A stretch of DNA of 64,000 nucleotides, taken from the NCBI GenBank assembly GCA_002294045.1, contig DBEP01000065.1, positions 1 through 64,000 of the forward strand, written 5' to 3'. Below are positions 1 through 8,976 of this stretch, one piece after another (the stretch's first letter is position 1; every line of letters begins with the position of its first letter). The notes under the pieces were generated by a model. That model was not told the DNA's origin and searched no databases. It worked only from the letters and a program-made list of their open reading frames with translations. Source of the stretch: Lachnoclostridium sp. UBA903 (GTDB taxonomy: Bacteria; Bacillota; Clostridia; Lachnospirales; Lachnospiraceae). A program made the position numbers and the translations under genes.

Positions 1-394
1 TTGTCTGGTCCCAGATAGAAATAATTTTTGATGTTCCGTCCGCATTTCTAAATGCCGAGTGTGTATAATCAATACCGGTATCAACTAAACCGATTAAAAC
101 TCCCTGCCCGTTCAGATTAAAGGCCGGTATATTAAGTACTCTGTTTATGCCGGATGCTTCCAGGCTGCCGATATCAGCCAGGCCAAATAGATTTGGAACA
201 ACACTGTAACCCAGTGTCTGTACTATGTTGCTTGGCAAAAATTCAATTGGTGCATATAAGACAGCATGGGTATCGTTGATTATATTATAGCAGCTATCAG
301 GAATATCCTGCAATTCCTGGGGAAATCTGCGATATTCAATGAGTAAGTCTGCAAAATCCTCACTATAAATCCGTTCACCGCAATTTTGATCCAA
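1..394 (-). CDS. S8 family serine peptidase (Csp-like), N-terminal part
   Basis: This is a subtilisin-like protease cut by the window edge; 131 residues are visible. The catalytic Asp box VDTGIDYTH (Asp at about residue 105) is present, and the preceding 100 residues resemble the N-terminal extension of Lachnospiraceae S8 proteases related to the spore-germination Csp proteases. The His and Ser boxes lie outside the window. There is no ATG in frame after the upstream stop; the best start is a TTG at 392-394, preceded by AAGAGG about 11 bases upstream. No signal peptide is visible, as is common for Csp-type proteins. The gene is divergent from the MFS gene at 840. The family is clear, the germination role is inferred. 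Confidence 0.8.
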   Translation of the reverse strand, partial: MDQNCGERIYSEDFADLLIEYRRFPQELQDIPDSCYNIINDTHAVLYAPIEFLPSNIVQTLGYSVVPNLFGLADIGSLEASGINRVLNIPAFNLNGQGVLIGLVDTGIDYTHSAFRNADGTSKIISIWDQT

Positions 395-766
395 GGCTGG
401 TTCATCCTCTTATACTTAATTTAATTAAATATATGATTGGTAACAGTTAATATTCTAGATTCAGATACTTAATTTGAATTATATAGGGCTTGGCGGTTCC
501 TGCACGCAACCGCCAAATCTGCATATAATTCACCGGAAACGGTTCCTTCGGATAATTGCACAGCCATACGAAGATATAAGAAACATACTGCCTGTTATAG
601 GGTTCTTTCCTGCCAAGTCAGACACTACATCCGGAAATTGCCTTTCCCCCGGTATCATTTTCCTTCTTGCGTTTTCTTGGCCTGCATAACCTGGATAGTA
701 AAAATAATCTTATGTTAAAATAAATTTGGAATAAGGTTAATATTTTGTAAATTATAACCTTCCTAA
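395..766. other. Intergenic region with GC-rich hairpin
   Basis: This divergent spacer contains a perfect 9-bp inverted repeat TTGGCGGTT / AACCGCCAA at 490-498 and 508-516 with a 9-base loop. No T-tract follows on either strand, so it is not a typical terminator. A 71-codon open frame at 474-689 has no ribosome site and no recognisable protein features, so I do not call it a gene. Confidence 0.4.
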
Positions 767-795
767 TTGTAACCGTAACTTTTGCATGCTATAAT
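767..795 (+). promoter_or_regulatory. Promoter for MFS transporter
   Basis: TTGTAA (767-772) and TATAAT (790-795) are separated by 17 bases, a good sigma-A promoter. The ribosome site GGGAG at 827-831 lies 8 bases before the ATG at 840. Confidence 0.6.
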
Positions 796-839
796 AAGAA
801 AGGAAAAAACATATCCTAATATTACTGGGAGACAATATT

Positions 840-2126
840 ATGAAACTAAACTATAAGCGGACTTTTTTTATCGGTCTGGCATTTATGTCCATATGCGCCT
901 TCTGGCAGTTATATGACAACCTTATTCCATTAATATTATCCAATACCTTTGGTCTGGGAGAAACTGTGACCGGCGGTATCATGGCTATGGACAACATCCT
1001 GGCCTTATTTCTCCTTCCGCTGTTTGGAGCTTTGTCCGACAAAACGCATACCAGGTTAGGTAAGCGGATTCCCTATATCATTACCGGAACAATACTTGCG
1101 GTTTTATTTATGATTTTTATACCAATAGCAGACCGGATGAATCATTTTATTTTATTTTTTATCTCCTTAGGTATTGTGCTGATTGCAATGAGTTCCTACC
1201 GTTCTCCTGCCGTAGCACTGATGCCGGATGTAACTCCGAAGCCTTTAAGAAGCAGCGCCAATTCCATTATCAACTTAATGGGTACACTGGGAGCGGTTTT
1301 TACTTTAGTAATGTCAGCTTTATTAATCCCTAATACAGATTACCCGGACTACCTGCCAATTTTTATAACGGTTGCTGTTCTGATGATTGCAGCTGTTTCC
1401 CTGTTGGTCATAACAATCCGGGAAAATAAACTGGCACAGGAAATTTCCCGGATCAATCTAAATTATTCGGAGACTACAAAGAAAGACGACCAAAAAACAT
1501 CACAGGAACCCCTCCCTGCCGAAGTAAAAAGGAGCTTATTCTTTATTCTGGCTTCCGTATTTTTATGGTTTACCGCTTATAACGCAGTTACCACTGCTTT
1601 TACCAGATATGCCGACAGAATCTGGGGTCTTAAGGGCGGAAGCTTTGCCAATACCCTGTTAGTGGCAACCGCAGCTGCAACCATCAGTTATGTACCCATT
1701 GGCATAATATCCGGCAAGCTGGGAAGAAAGAAGACAATCCTTGGCGGCATTATTTTAATGACTATTTCCTATCTCTCCGGATATATGTTTACCTCGTTTT
1801 CTCCCGTCATATTTGTGATATTCGCCTTTACCGGTATAGGCTGGGCAGCCATTAATGTCAATTCCTACCCGATGGTAGTGGAAATGAGCCGCAGCTTCGA
1901 CATAGGCAAATATACCGGTTTATATTATACCTTTTCCATGGCGGCACAAATATTTACTCCGGTCCTATCCGGGATTTTGCTGGAGAATATATCTTACCGG
2001 ACACTTTTCCCGTATTCTTTTATATTTTCAATACTATCCTTTTGCACCATGCTCTGTGTCAGGCATGGGGATTCCATACCGCTGAAAAAGGGAAGTGCCC
2101 TGGAACATTTTGACGTAGATGACTGA
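840..2126 (+). CDS. MFS transporter, SLC45/GPH-like
   Basis: A 428-residue integral membrane protein with about 12 hydrophobic segments and a central hydrophilic loop (about residues 195-230), typical of the major facilitator superfamily. The loop between segments 2 and 3 carries the MFS signature GALSDKTHTRLGKR (about residues 60-73). The best match in kind is the SLC45/GPH-like group of sugar transporters found in Firmicutes; the substrate cannot be read from the sequence. A good promoter and ribosome site lie directly upstream. The glycerophosphodiesterase gene begins 100 bases downstream on the same strand, so the two may be co-transcribed. Confidence 0.8.
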   Translation: MKLNYKRTFFIGLAFMSICAFWQLYDNLIPLILSNTFGLGETVTGGIMAMDNILALFLLPLFGALSDKTHTRLGKRIPYIITGTILAVLFMIFIPIADRMNHFILFFISLGIVLIAMSSYRSPAVALMPDVTPKPLRSSANSIINLMGTLGAVFTLVMSALLIPNTDYPDYLPIFITVAVLMIAAVSLLVITIRENKLAQEISRINLNYSETTKKDDQKTSQEPLPAEVKRSLFFILASVFLWFTAYNAVTTAFTRYADRIWGLKGGSFANTLLVATAAATISYVPIGIISGKLGRKKTILGGIILMTISYLSGYMFTSFSPVIFVIFAFTGIGWAAINVNSYPMVVEMSRSFDIGKYTGLYYTFSMAAQIFTPVLSGILLENISYRTLFPYSFIFSILSFCTMLCVRHGDSIPLKKGSALEHFDVDD

Positions 2127-2226
2127 AATAACATATTGGGCTTGACTGCATTCGATTATATTGTTTGTCAACGGAATTTCAGAAACAGGATTAACGGACA
2201 GCAAGCCGGCTGCTTTGGAGGATGCT

Positions 2227-3048
2227 ATGTGGTTTTATATTGTAATGATAATCGGAATCGTATTGCTTTTATATTTGTTTGCTATTATGCCTAAAATGAC
2301 CGGAAGGCACAATCTAACACCCTGGCAGGGAAAATATTATGCGCACCGGGGACTTCATCAGAATAAAAACAAGATACCGGAGAATTCCATGGCTGCCTTC
2401 TGTCTTGCCGTCAGGCATGATTATGGCATTGAAATGGATGTTCAGCTTTCCAAAGATAATATCCCTGTAATTTTTCACGATTATAGCCTTAAGCGGGTAT
2501 GCAAAGTGAATAAGAAAGTACGTGACCTTACTTTTGCCGAGTTGCAGGAGTTATCCTTATACCAGTCCGGGGAACGCATTCCCTCCCTGCAGTCTGTTCT
2601 GGATATGGTTGACGGCCAGGTTCCCCTGATAATAGAATTTAAGGTGGAACTCCGTGATATCTCTGTCTGCGACATTGCCGCTCCCATGCTGGATAAGTAC
2701 AAAGGTCTTTATTGCATTGAATCTTTTAACCCCCTGGTATTGCTCTGGTATAAGAAAAACCGTCCCCATATTATGAGAGGCCAGTTATCCAGTAATCTGA
2801 TTAAGGATAAAGAAATGGGAAGTGTAACCTTATATTTCATCCTTCAGAACCTGCTGCTGAATTTTTTAACAAAACCGGATTTTATATCCTATAATTATAT
2901 TCACCGCTACATGCTGTCTTTTATACTCTGCCGCCGTTTATACAAGGTGCCTGCCTTTGCGTGGACCATAAAAAGCCAGGAAGGATTAAACGAAAGCAGG
3001 CACTCGTTTGATTTCTTTATCTTTGATCATTTTATACCACAGGAATAG
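2227..3048 (+). CDS. Membrane-anchored glycerophosphodiester phosphodiesterase
   Basis: A 273-residue GDPD-family protein that would hydrolyse glycerophosphodiesters to glycerol 3-phosphate and an alcohol. It starts with one transmembrane segment (about residues 3-20), followed by a TIM-barrel domain with the family residues: AHRG (His40, Arg41), PENS (Glu52), IEMDVQ (Glu69, Asp71) and the general acid/base FHD (His84). I prefer the ATG at 2227, preceded by GGAGG, over an upstream TTG at 2161 which would put a polar extension before the membrane anchor. The VanW gene follows after 10 bases, suggesting co-transcription. Function in lipid or teichoic acid turnover is inferred. Confidence 0.85.
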   Translation: MWFYIVMIIGIVLLLYLFAIMPKMTGRHNLTPWQGKYYAHRGLHQNKNKIPENSMAAFCLAVRHDYGIEMDVQLSKDNIPVIFHDYSLKRVCKVNKKVRDLTFAELQELSLYQSGERIPSLQSVLDMVDGQVPLIIEFKVELRDISVCDIAAPMLDKYKGLYCIESFNPLVLLWYKKNRPHIMRGQLSSNLIKDKEMGSVTLYFILQNLLLNFLTKPDFISYNYIHRYMLSFILCRRLYKVPAFAWTIKSQEGLNESRHSFDFFIFDHFIPQE

Positions 3049-3058
3049 GAGGGATTTT

Positions 3059-3889
3059 ATGGCTGCCCTTTGTAAATTAAAACCAAAAATACGAAGTAAA
3101 TTCCGGCTCTATGCGGGACGCAGTTATTATACCTGGAAAAGATATTTATGGTGGTATCTAGGGAATGTTAAATTCGCAGAAAAGAAACAGAATCCGCCCT
3201 TGCGCTACGAATGTTTTTATCATAAAACACCGCTTATCAGGCAGTTGAAGGATGTGGATATGCATTTGCAATATAATAAAATAATCAATCTGAAAATTGC
3301 CGTAAGTAAATTAAATCACGTCGTTATATATCCCGGGGAAACTTTTTCTTACTGGAAACTGATTGGAAAACCAACTAGAAAAAAAGGCTACGTTGACGGC
3401 ATGACGCTGTCCCATGGTTCTTTTAAGCCGGGAATCGGTGGCGGACTATGCCAGTTATCAAACCTGATTTATTGGATGACAATACATACCTCACTTACAA
3501 TCATGGAACGTTACCGCCACAGCTATGATGTATTTCCCGATTCCGACCGGACTCAACCCTTCGGCAGCGGGGCAACCTGTGTCTATAATTACCGGGATTT
3601 AATAATTAAAAATGAAACCGCCATGACATTTCAATTATGCCTGAATATAACGGATACCCATTTGACGGGCTGTTTAAAATCCAACGTGCCTCCTTCCTGT
3701 CTTTATAAGGTATATGAAAAAGAACACCGTATGGATTTGGAATATTGGGGCGGATACAGCAGGCACAATGTTCTTTTCCGGAAAATATATTATTTAGACG
3801 GTACTTTCGTTGGGGATGAATACGTTACGGAGAATCACGCATTAATGATGTACAACCCCTTTCTGACGGATACGAATTCCTTTACATAG
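3059..3889 (+). CDS. VanW family protein
   Basis: A 276-residue protein with the VanW domain, seen in the stretch YPGETFSYWKLIGKPT followed by GIGGGLCQLSNLIYW and the histidine-rich part around YRHSYDVFP. VanW proteins occur in some vancomycin clusters but are common in Firmicutes outside them; the biochemical role is unknown and no resistance genes are nearby. There is no signal peptide. The ATG at 3059 has a strong AGGAGG six to seven bases upstream, whereas an earlier start at 3008 would overlap the preceding gene. Its 3' end overlaps the 3' end of the convergent ABC ATPase gene by 8 bases. Confidence 0.85.
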   Translation: MAALCKLKPKIRSKFRLYAGRSYYTWKRYLWWYLGNVKFAEKKQNPPLRYECFYHKTPLIRQLKDVDMHLQYNKIINLKIAVSKLNHVVIYPGETFSYWKLIGKPTRKKGYVDGMTLSHGSFKPGIGGGLCQLSNLIYWMTIHTSLTIMERYRHSYDVFPDSDRTQPFGSGATCVYNYRDLIIKNETAMTFQLCLNITDTHLTGCLKSNVPPSCLYKVYEKEHRMDLEYWGGYSRHNVLFRKIYYLDGTFVGDEYVTENHALMMYNPFLTDTNSFT

Positions 3890-4643
3890 CTTCATGGAAT
3901 TTACCGAGAAAAGCCTTGGTCCTCTCATTGCTTGAGTTAAATAATTCCGCAGGCGTGGTATCCTCTACAATAACTCCCTGATCCATAAAAATCATACGGT
4001 TGGAAATATCCCTGGCAAAACCCATTTCATGGGTTACGATAATCATAGTCATGTCAAGGCTTGTAAGGGACCGGATTACCTTTAAAACCTCTCCGGTAAG
4101 TTCGGGGTCCAGGGCCGAAGTAGGTTCATCAAAGAACAGAATTTTGGGTTTTAGTGCAAGGGCCCGGGCTATGGATACACGCTGTGACTGGCCGCCGGAC
4201 AGCTGATAAGGAAGTGCTTCTGCTTTATCCTTAAGCCCTAATTTATCTAATAACTCAAAAGCTGTTTTTTCCGCCTCTTCTTTTGGTATACCTGCAACAA
4301 AGACAGGTGCCTCCGTAATATTCCTTAGCACATTATAATGAGGAAAAAGGTTAAAATTCTGGAAAACCAGGCCGGTTATCATTCTTATTTTCTTTAATAC
4401 GGCTTCATTGGCATAGACACTTTTTCCGTTAATGTCAGATACCATAATGTCCCCGTCCACGATAATCTCTCCGGAGTCCACGGTTTCCAGCCGGTTCAGG
4501 CAACGTAACAGCGTTGATTTACCGGAGCCGGAAGAACCGATTATGGATATAATTTCTTTGTTATCAACCTTTAAGGATATATCTTTTAACACCTGAAGGT
4601 TATCAAAATTTTTCACTAAATTTTTAACTTCCAATATACTCAT
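3882..4643 (-). CDS. Polar amino acid ABC transporter, ATP-binding protein
   Basis: A 253-residue ATPase of the GlnQ/HisP group that energises amino acid uptake. Walker A is GSSGSGKST (residues 36-44), the ABC signature LSGGQ is at 148-152 and Walker B ILFFDEP at 168-174, followed by SALDPE. Length and motif order are normal for the family. It lies 14 bases downstream of its permease gene and is the last gene of the binding protein-permease-ATPase unit on the minus strand. Confidence 0.93.
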   Translation of the reverse strand: MSILEVKNLVKNFDNLQVLKDISLKVDNKEIISIIGSSGSGKSTLLRCLNRLETVDSGEIIVDGDIMVSDINGKSVYANEAVLKKIRMITGLVFQNFNLFPHYNVLRNITEAPVFVAGIPKEEAEKTAFELLDKLGLKDKAEALPYQLSGGQSQRVSIARALALKPKILFFDEPTSALDPELTGEVLKVIRSLTSLDMTMIIVTHEMGFARDISNRMIFMDQGVIVEDTTPAELFNSSNERTKAFLGKFHEAM

Positions 4644-4657
4644 TTTATTTCCTCCGG

Positions 4658-5308
4658 TTATCGATAGTAGCTCATGCTGTTTTCCGCCATGGAGCAGCCT
4701 TTTGAAACTACACTGTTCATAACTAGATAAAAGGCACCTGCCATAATTAACGGCATCAGGGAACCCATCCTGGACATGGTATCGGTTGCCAGGTCATATA
4801 TTTCGCTTACCCCAATTACACTGACTAAAGCCGTATCCTTTACTAAAGTCATAAATTCATTGCTCATAGGAGGAAGAATCCGTTTTATAACCTGGGGCAA
4901 TATAATTTTAAAAAAAGTCTGGTTCTTACTGAAACCCAGAACCGTAGCCGCTTCATACTGCCCTCTTGGCATGGATTCAATACCCGCCCGGTAAATTTCA
5001 GCAAAATAGGCGGCATAGTTAATTGTCATGGCCACAATGGCTGCCCAGAACCTGGGCAGTGTCCCTCCAAATACGTAATACGGAAAATAAAAGAAGAAAA
5101 ATAGCTGCAAAATTAACGGCGTGCCTCTCATAATCAGCAGATAAAACCTTACCGGTCCGTTAATCAATATATGTTTGGACATTCTTCCGAATGATACTAT
5201 CAATCCAAGGGGTAACCCAAAACCTAAAGTCAATATAAAGATTTTTAGGGTTACAAAGGATGCTTCCCCCATTATTTTAAGCAAATCAAGAAATAATTCC
5301 TGCGTCAT
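4658..5308 (-). CDS. Polar amino acid ABC transporter, permease
   Basis: A 216-residue HisM/GlnP-type inner membrane protein with about five hydrophobic segments. The ATPase-docking EAA loop is seen as YEAATVLGFSKNQTFFKIILP (about residues 120-140). The start ATG follows GGAGGAG. It sits between the binding protein and ATPase genes. A 337-base gap containing a terminator and repeats separates it from the binding protein gene upstream. The last 15 residues, ending SMSYYR, are less typical than the body of the protein. Confidence 0.9.
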   Translation of the reverse strand: MTQELFLDLLKIMGEASFVTLKIFILTLGFGLPLGLIVSFGRMSKHILINGPVRFYLLIMRGTPLILQLFFFFYFPYYVFGGTLPRFWAAIVAMTINYAAYFAEIYRAGIESMPRGQYEAATVLGFSKNQTFFKIILPQVIKRILPPMSNEFMTLVKDTALVSVIGVSEIYDLATDTMSRMGSLMPLIMAGAFYLVMNSVVSKGCSMAENSMSYYR

Positions 5309-5426
5309 TGTTCTCCTCCTAATGCAGAATCAGATACTTGTACATTATAGCACACTTTACTGCATTAGTGAAGTAATATATTATTACAGTAAACTGAATT
5401 GATAGAGAGATTGAGGAATTTCCACA

Positions 5427-5487
5427 GCGTCATGTGTATCCTGCCGGTCGGGCTTTTTATTCAATAGGACATAATTTTCTATTACAT
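5427..5487 (+). repeat. Repeat family A, copy 1
   Basis: This copy has GCGTCATGTGTATC, then GCCGGTCGGG and a T-rich run, then ATTCAATAGGA with an imperfect return arm TTCTATT. Related copies are at 11624, 18371, 23951 and 52782. All five read in the same direction, opposite to the flanking genes. Confidence 0.7.
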
Positions 5488-5542
5488 AAAAAACGTCTGT
5501 CCAATATACATGCTTATCTAAAAGCAAGCCTATTGGACAGAC
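5484..5542 (-). terminator. Rho-independent terminator after amino acid binding protein gene
   Basis: Perfect 12-bp arms GTCTGTCCAATA (5495-5506) and TATTGGACAGAC (5531-5542) are followed, in the minus direction, by TTTTTT. It lies between the binding protein gene and the permease gene, so most transcripts should stop after the binding protein. Confidence 0.75.
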
Positions 5543-5556
5543 TATATATTCTGTTG

Positions 5557-5585
5557 TTAGGACGTGTCTGAAAACTGCCTGTGCC
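5557..5585 (+). repeat. Repeat family C, left arm only
   Basis: TTAGGACGTGTCTGAAAA followed by TGCCTGTGCC closely matches the left arm of the complete element at 33824-33894. No right arm is seen nearby, so this is a fragment. Confidence 0.55.
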
Positions 5586-5645
5586 TATACACGAATACTT
5601 ACCGCTGAATCGGCAATTATTTACAACCCGTATTTAGCTTATATT

Positions 5646-6473
5646 TCACTCTATTGTAGTAAGGTTTTTTCCGAACCAGGTTTCACTGATTTGGGTCAGG
5701 GTACCGTCCGCAGCCATTTCTTTTAAATGCTTCTCTACTTCGGCACACAGCGTTTTGTCACCTTTTCTGAAACCTACCACATAATCTTCATCCGCTAAAG
5801 TTTCTTCCAGGATTTTATAGGTTCCTTCCTCTTTTTCCGTATAATAGCGGGCAACCACCTCATCCATAACCACAGCGTCGGAACCGGACACTTTAAGGTC
5901 CAGGAGGGCCTGCACATTATCTTCCACTTTAACCAGTTCTTTTAAGGAGCTTTTAAAATCCGCATTGGCATCAACCGCATCCGATGCTGTGGAGCCATTT
6001 TGGATAATAACCGTTTTACCCGCTAAATCTGCCAGGGTATTGACATCACTGCCGGCTAATACAACGGCTACCTGGGTGTTTTGCATGTACGGAATACTTA
6101 AGGTCATGGATTTTGCACGCTCTTCATTATATGTCATACCGTTCCAGATACAGTCAATATTCTTCGTAGAAAGCTCCACTTCCTTGGCATCCCAGCTGAT
6201 GGGCTGAATTTCAAGCTCTATACCCATGCGCTTGCATACTTCCCTGGCTACGTCTATGTCAAAGCCTACAATTTCCTGGTTATCATCTTTAAACCCCATG
6301 GGAGGAAACGCATCATCCAGGCCTAAAATAAGTTTACCTTTTGTTTTGATGTCCTCCAGTGAAGTATCCGCTTCGGCAGAAGAACCGGTTCCGTTATCAC
6401 TCTTCTTGGAACATCCGGCAGCCAATACTGCTAATAACATTGTTATGACAAATAGTTTTATCATTTTTTTCAT
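5646..6473 (-). CDS. Amino acid ABC transporter substrate-binding lipoprotein
   Basis: A 275-residue family 3 solute-binding protein. A short signal peptide ends in the lipobox LAAG-Cys21, so the protein is probably lipid-anchored outside the membrane. The body shows the bilobal family pattern, with GKLILGLDDAFPPMGF near the start, VGFDIDVAREVCKRMG, and the hinge region around IWNGMTYNEERAK. The ATG at 6473 has GGAGGG 9 bases upstream; a longer frame reaching 6542 would bury the signal peptide and is rejected. Amino acid specificity is not readable. It is the first gene of the importer and is followed by its own terminator. Confidence 0.9.
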   Translation of the reverse strand: MKKMIKLFVITMLLAVLAAGCSKKSDNGTGSSAEADTSLEDIKTKGKLILGLDDAFPPMGFKDDNQEIVGFDIDVAREVCKRMGIELEIQPISWDAKEVELSTKNIDCIWNGMTYNEERAKSMTLSIPYMQNTQVAVVLAGSDVNTLADLAGKTVIIQNGSTASDAVDANADFKSSLKELVKVEDNVQALLDLKVSGSDAVVMDEVVARYYTEKEEGTYKILEETLADEDYVVGFRKGDKTLCAEVEKHLKEMAADGTLTQISETWFGKNLTTIE

Positions 6474-6739
6474 TTTCACTAGCCCTCCGCAATCCCGTAT
6501 AATCCGTTGAATAATTATACTTTTTTTATAATAAGCATTCATTATAGTAGCATACCCTTAAGCTTCTGTCAATAACACGGAAGCAAGATAAGTCTCCACA
6601 TAATAGCCTTTTCCTTCTGTTTGGTCCAAATTTATATATTCAGACTTATAGGGAATGGGTTGTCGGTCGCAATATATCTAAAAGTTCCAATTTTTCTATA
6701 TTTTTCTATAATTATGTAGAAATATTTCTGTATTTGGTT

Positions 6740-6745
6740 TATAAT
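6740..6745 (+). promoter_or_regulatory. Possible -10 box for the membrane protein gene at 6779
   Basis: A TATAAT at 6740-6745 lies about 34 bases before the ATG. The matching -35 (TAGAAA, 6717-6722) is poor. A direct repeat of TTTTTCTATA lies just upstream at about 6691-6710. Confidence 0.35.
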
Positions 6746-6778
6746 AGTGGTAATAAATCAGCTTGAAAGGAAATCTAA

Positions 6779-7453
6779 ATGCTAAAAAAAATCTTTAAGT
6801 ACATCTTTATATTTGTATGGTTTGTATATTTTTTTACGGGCATAGTAGTTAATACAAAGTATAGCTTTGGAGACTATGTGGTAGCGATTATTCTTATGTT
6901 TTTACCAATAATCTTGATTTATGCAAAAAAAATAGTTAAGGCTAAAAAACTAGCCAAAGTTGAAAAACAAATAAATGAAAAAATTGAATATGAAAACGAG
7001 AAAATTAACAATTTGCAAACAGGACTCCCGGTTCTAAATATACCCTCTTTATTTTTGGGCAATGCTAAATTACACTACTATGAGCCTGCAGTTTTATTAT
7101 ATGAAGAAAATAAAATGGTAGGTTTAATAAATGAATCAACAAAAGACACCAGAAGATTAGCCAGTTTTTTCAACTCAGATTATGAGCAATACAAAAGCAA
7201 AAGCACCGGAATCAGCAAAGCCGTATATGAAGACATTTCTTATCATTATCATGGCGAGCTTGCTATTACAAGTAAGAGTATAATATTTATTAATCAGGAA
7301 AAGGGATTTGAAATAAAAGTTAATGATATTGCATTTGTGCAAGAATATTCTAATGGCGTAAGTATTCAAAATGGAGATGATGTATATCTGATTTTAATAG
7401 ATGAACCAAGATATTTTATAGCAATATTAAATACTCTCAAAAATGATTTATGA
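6779..7453 (+). CDS. Membrane protein with PH/GRAM-like C-terminal domain, unknown function
   Basis: A 224-residue protein I cannot name. Two hydrophobic segments (about residues 5-24 and 30-48) are followed by a charged, Lys/Glu-rich helix that may be a coiled coil (about 50-78). A cytoplasmic domain follows whose last 70 residues (YHGELAITSKSIIFI and GFEIKVNDIAFVQEYSNGV) have the strand pattern of bacterial PH/GRAM-like domains, in which a short text of the type 'L-T-x-K-x-I-I-F' is typical. The ribosome site AAAGGA lies 8 bases before the ATG. It stands alone, between the amino acid importer and a repeat element. Confidence 0.6.
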   Translation: MLKKIFKYIFIFVWFVYFFTGIVVNTKYSFGDYVVAIILMFLPIILIYAKKIVKAKKLAKVEKQINEKIEYENEKINNLQTGLPVLNIPSLFLGNAKLHYYEPAVLLYEENKMVGLINESTKDTRRLASFFNSDYEQYKSKSTGISKAVYEDISYHYHGELAITSKSIIFINQEKGFEIKVNDIAFVQEYSNGVSIQNGDDVYLILIDEPRYFIAILNTLKNDL

Positions 7454-7463
7454 TACATAAAAT

Positions 7464-7539
7464 GGCTGTTGCAAAATAATAAAATTACCAAACTTGGGTT
7501 TGAAATATAGTTATATTTCTTAAATTTTACAGCAGCCCC
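7464..7539 (+). repeat. Repeat family D, full copy
   Basis: This 76-bp palindromic element starts GGCTGTTGCAAAATAATAAA and ends ATTTTACAGCAGCCCC. The ends are imperfect inverted repeats. It lies between two convergent genes. The ends resemble the CTGTTGCAAA tips of IS6-family insertion sequences, from memory. Other copies are at 13472, 27845 and 30711. Confidence 0.65.
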
Positions 7540-7573
7540 TTTACTTTATTGTTTCGTTACCTGTTTTATTTTC

Positions 7574-8698
7574 TCAACATCTTTCCTTACATAATTCAGA
7601 TGAGGAATCATCCCTTATTTCCAATAAAAAGAGTATTGCCAGGGCCTGCCCGTACGGCATGGATTTTAACTCAACATTTTTATAAAACTGTTTTGATTTC
7701 CTGCCCATTGCGGTACCGTAAGAAACCTGGCCTACTATACCGTCATCCCTGATATTATTTAATACCGCATCCAGTGCTTTATAGGCACATTCCCGGTAGG
7801 ATTCCCCTATATATCCCAGATGCACCGCCCTGAGAATACCGTAGGAAAATCCGCAGGTGGCACTTGTTTCCAGATAAGAATCCGGGTCGTCAATCAAAGT
7901 ATGCCACATTCCAGACGGGTCCTGATATTTTTTCAAAGCGGTTACCTGCTGCTGCAAAGCTTCCAGCAAAAACCTTTTCACACTTTCCTCACAGGGTATT
8001 ATGGTAAGAAACTCAGGGATTGCTATGGTTACCCAGCAATTGCCCCTTCCCCATAAGGCTTCTGAAAAATTATGGTTTCCTAAGAAGGTCCATCCGTGAA
8101 ACCACAGTCCGGTTTTTTTGTCAGTCAGATATTTGATATGCAGCAGAAACTGGTATATCGCTTCTTCCATAAATTCATTATGTTTACTGATTCGGCCGTA
8201 ATTAGCAAGGAAAAGAACAGTCATTACCAAAGTATCGTCCCATAATTCCTGCTCGTTTACCGTATCCGATGTAATATGCTGAAATCCGCTTTCCTTTGTT
8301 CTCGGAAGACCCTCCATAATCCATTCGGCCCATTCCCTGCACAGAGACAGATAAATATGATTATTCGTATACTCCGCAAGAAAGGATAAGGCCAGCATAG
8401 GGGCACAGGTATTAATGTTTTTGGAGGGAAGCCCTGTCTTAAGCCGCTCATCATAATACTTTATGAGCATATCCAGGTAATTCTTCTCTTTTGTTTTCTC
8501 AAACAGCTTCCACAGACCGAACAAACCTATTCCCTGGGTCCATTCCCAATATTGATATTTGCTTATATCATCGCCTGCCAGATTACTTGTTTTCATATTG
8601 GATAAAAAAGTGGCATCCTCCTCATACAATACCTTTTTAAAACTCATGATTAATCTGCTAAGCTTATCACTTATCCTATTTTCTATGTTTGCTGACAT
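7574..8698 (-). CDS. GH105 unsaturated rhamnogalacturonyl/glucuronyl hydrolase
   Basis: A 374-residue (alpha/alpha)6-barrel enzyme of the GH88/GH105 group (YteR/YesR type). These cytoplasmic enzymes remove the unsaturated uronic acid left at the non-reducing end by polysaccharide lyases. Diagnostic stretches are WEWTQGIGL (51-59), WDDTLVM (153-159) with the putative catalytic Asp, GLWFHGW, and WGRGNCW. No signal peptide is present. The start ATG follows AAAGGA. It is transcribed divergently from the AraC-type regulator, which probably controls it. A strong promoter, TTGACA-16-TAAAAT, lies upstream. Confidence 0.9.
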   Translation of the reverse strand: MSANIENRISDKLSRLIMSFKKVLYEEDATFLSNMKTSNLAGDDISKYQYWEWTQGIGLFGLWKLFEKTKEKNYLDMLIKYYDERLKTGLPSKNINTCAPMLALSFLAEYTNNHIYLSLCREWAEWIMEGLPRTKESGFQHITSDTVNEQELWDDTLVMTVLFLANYGRISKHNEFMEEAIYQFLLHIKYLTDKKTGLWFHGWTFLGNHNFSEALWGRGNCWVTIAIPEFLTIIPCEESVKRFLLEALQQQVTALKKYQDPSGMWHTLIDDPDSYLETSATCGFSYGILRAVHLGYIGESYRECAYKALDAVLNNIRDDGIVGQVSYGTAMGRKSKQFYKNVELKSMPYGQALAILFLLEIRDDSSSELCKERC

Positions 8699-8788
8699 CT
8701 GTTATTTCCTTTCAACATTTGGTCAGGACTTGCCTTTTATTTGATATAATATGCCAGGTAATATTATCCCGGGGCCTATCTTACCGTA

Positions 8789-8816
8789 ATTTTATATTAT
8801 TCTTTTATACTGTCAA
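8789..8816 (-). promoter_or_regulatory. Promoter for GH105 gene
   Basis: On the minus strand TTGACA (8811-8816) and TAAAAT (8789-8794) are spaced by 16 bases, about 90 bases upstream of the GH105 start. Confidence 0.6.
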
Positions 8817-8851
8817 AATCTACGCTTTTCTTACCTTTATAGCTATTTTCA

Positions 8852-8880
8852 TTGCATTTTTTGCTTTTTTACACTATAAT
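8852..8880 (+). promoter_or_regulatory. Promoter for AraC-family regulator
   Basis: TTGCAT (8852-8857) and TATAAT (8875-8880) are spaced by 17 bases. It lies 36 bases from the divergent GH105 promoter, so one bound regulator could act on both. Confidence 0.6.
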
Positions 8881-8976
8881 TTTAGCATAGATTTCCCACC
8901 GGAAACGTAATATTACCTTAAATTAAATTTACTGTAATGGCAAAACAGTTTGTAATCCGGAAAAGGAGGCTTCCTG

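Noticed and set aside
474..689. 71-codon open frame on the plus strand
   Set aside because: No ribosome site, includes a GC-rich hairpin, and the protein shows no domain-like or membrane pattern.
2145..2160. GCATTCGATTATA matching the linker of repeat family B
   Set aside because: Only 13 bases match and neither hairpin is present, so chance is likely.
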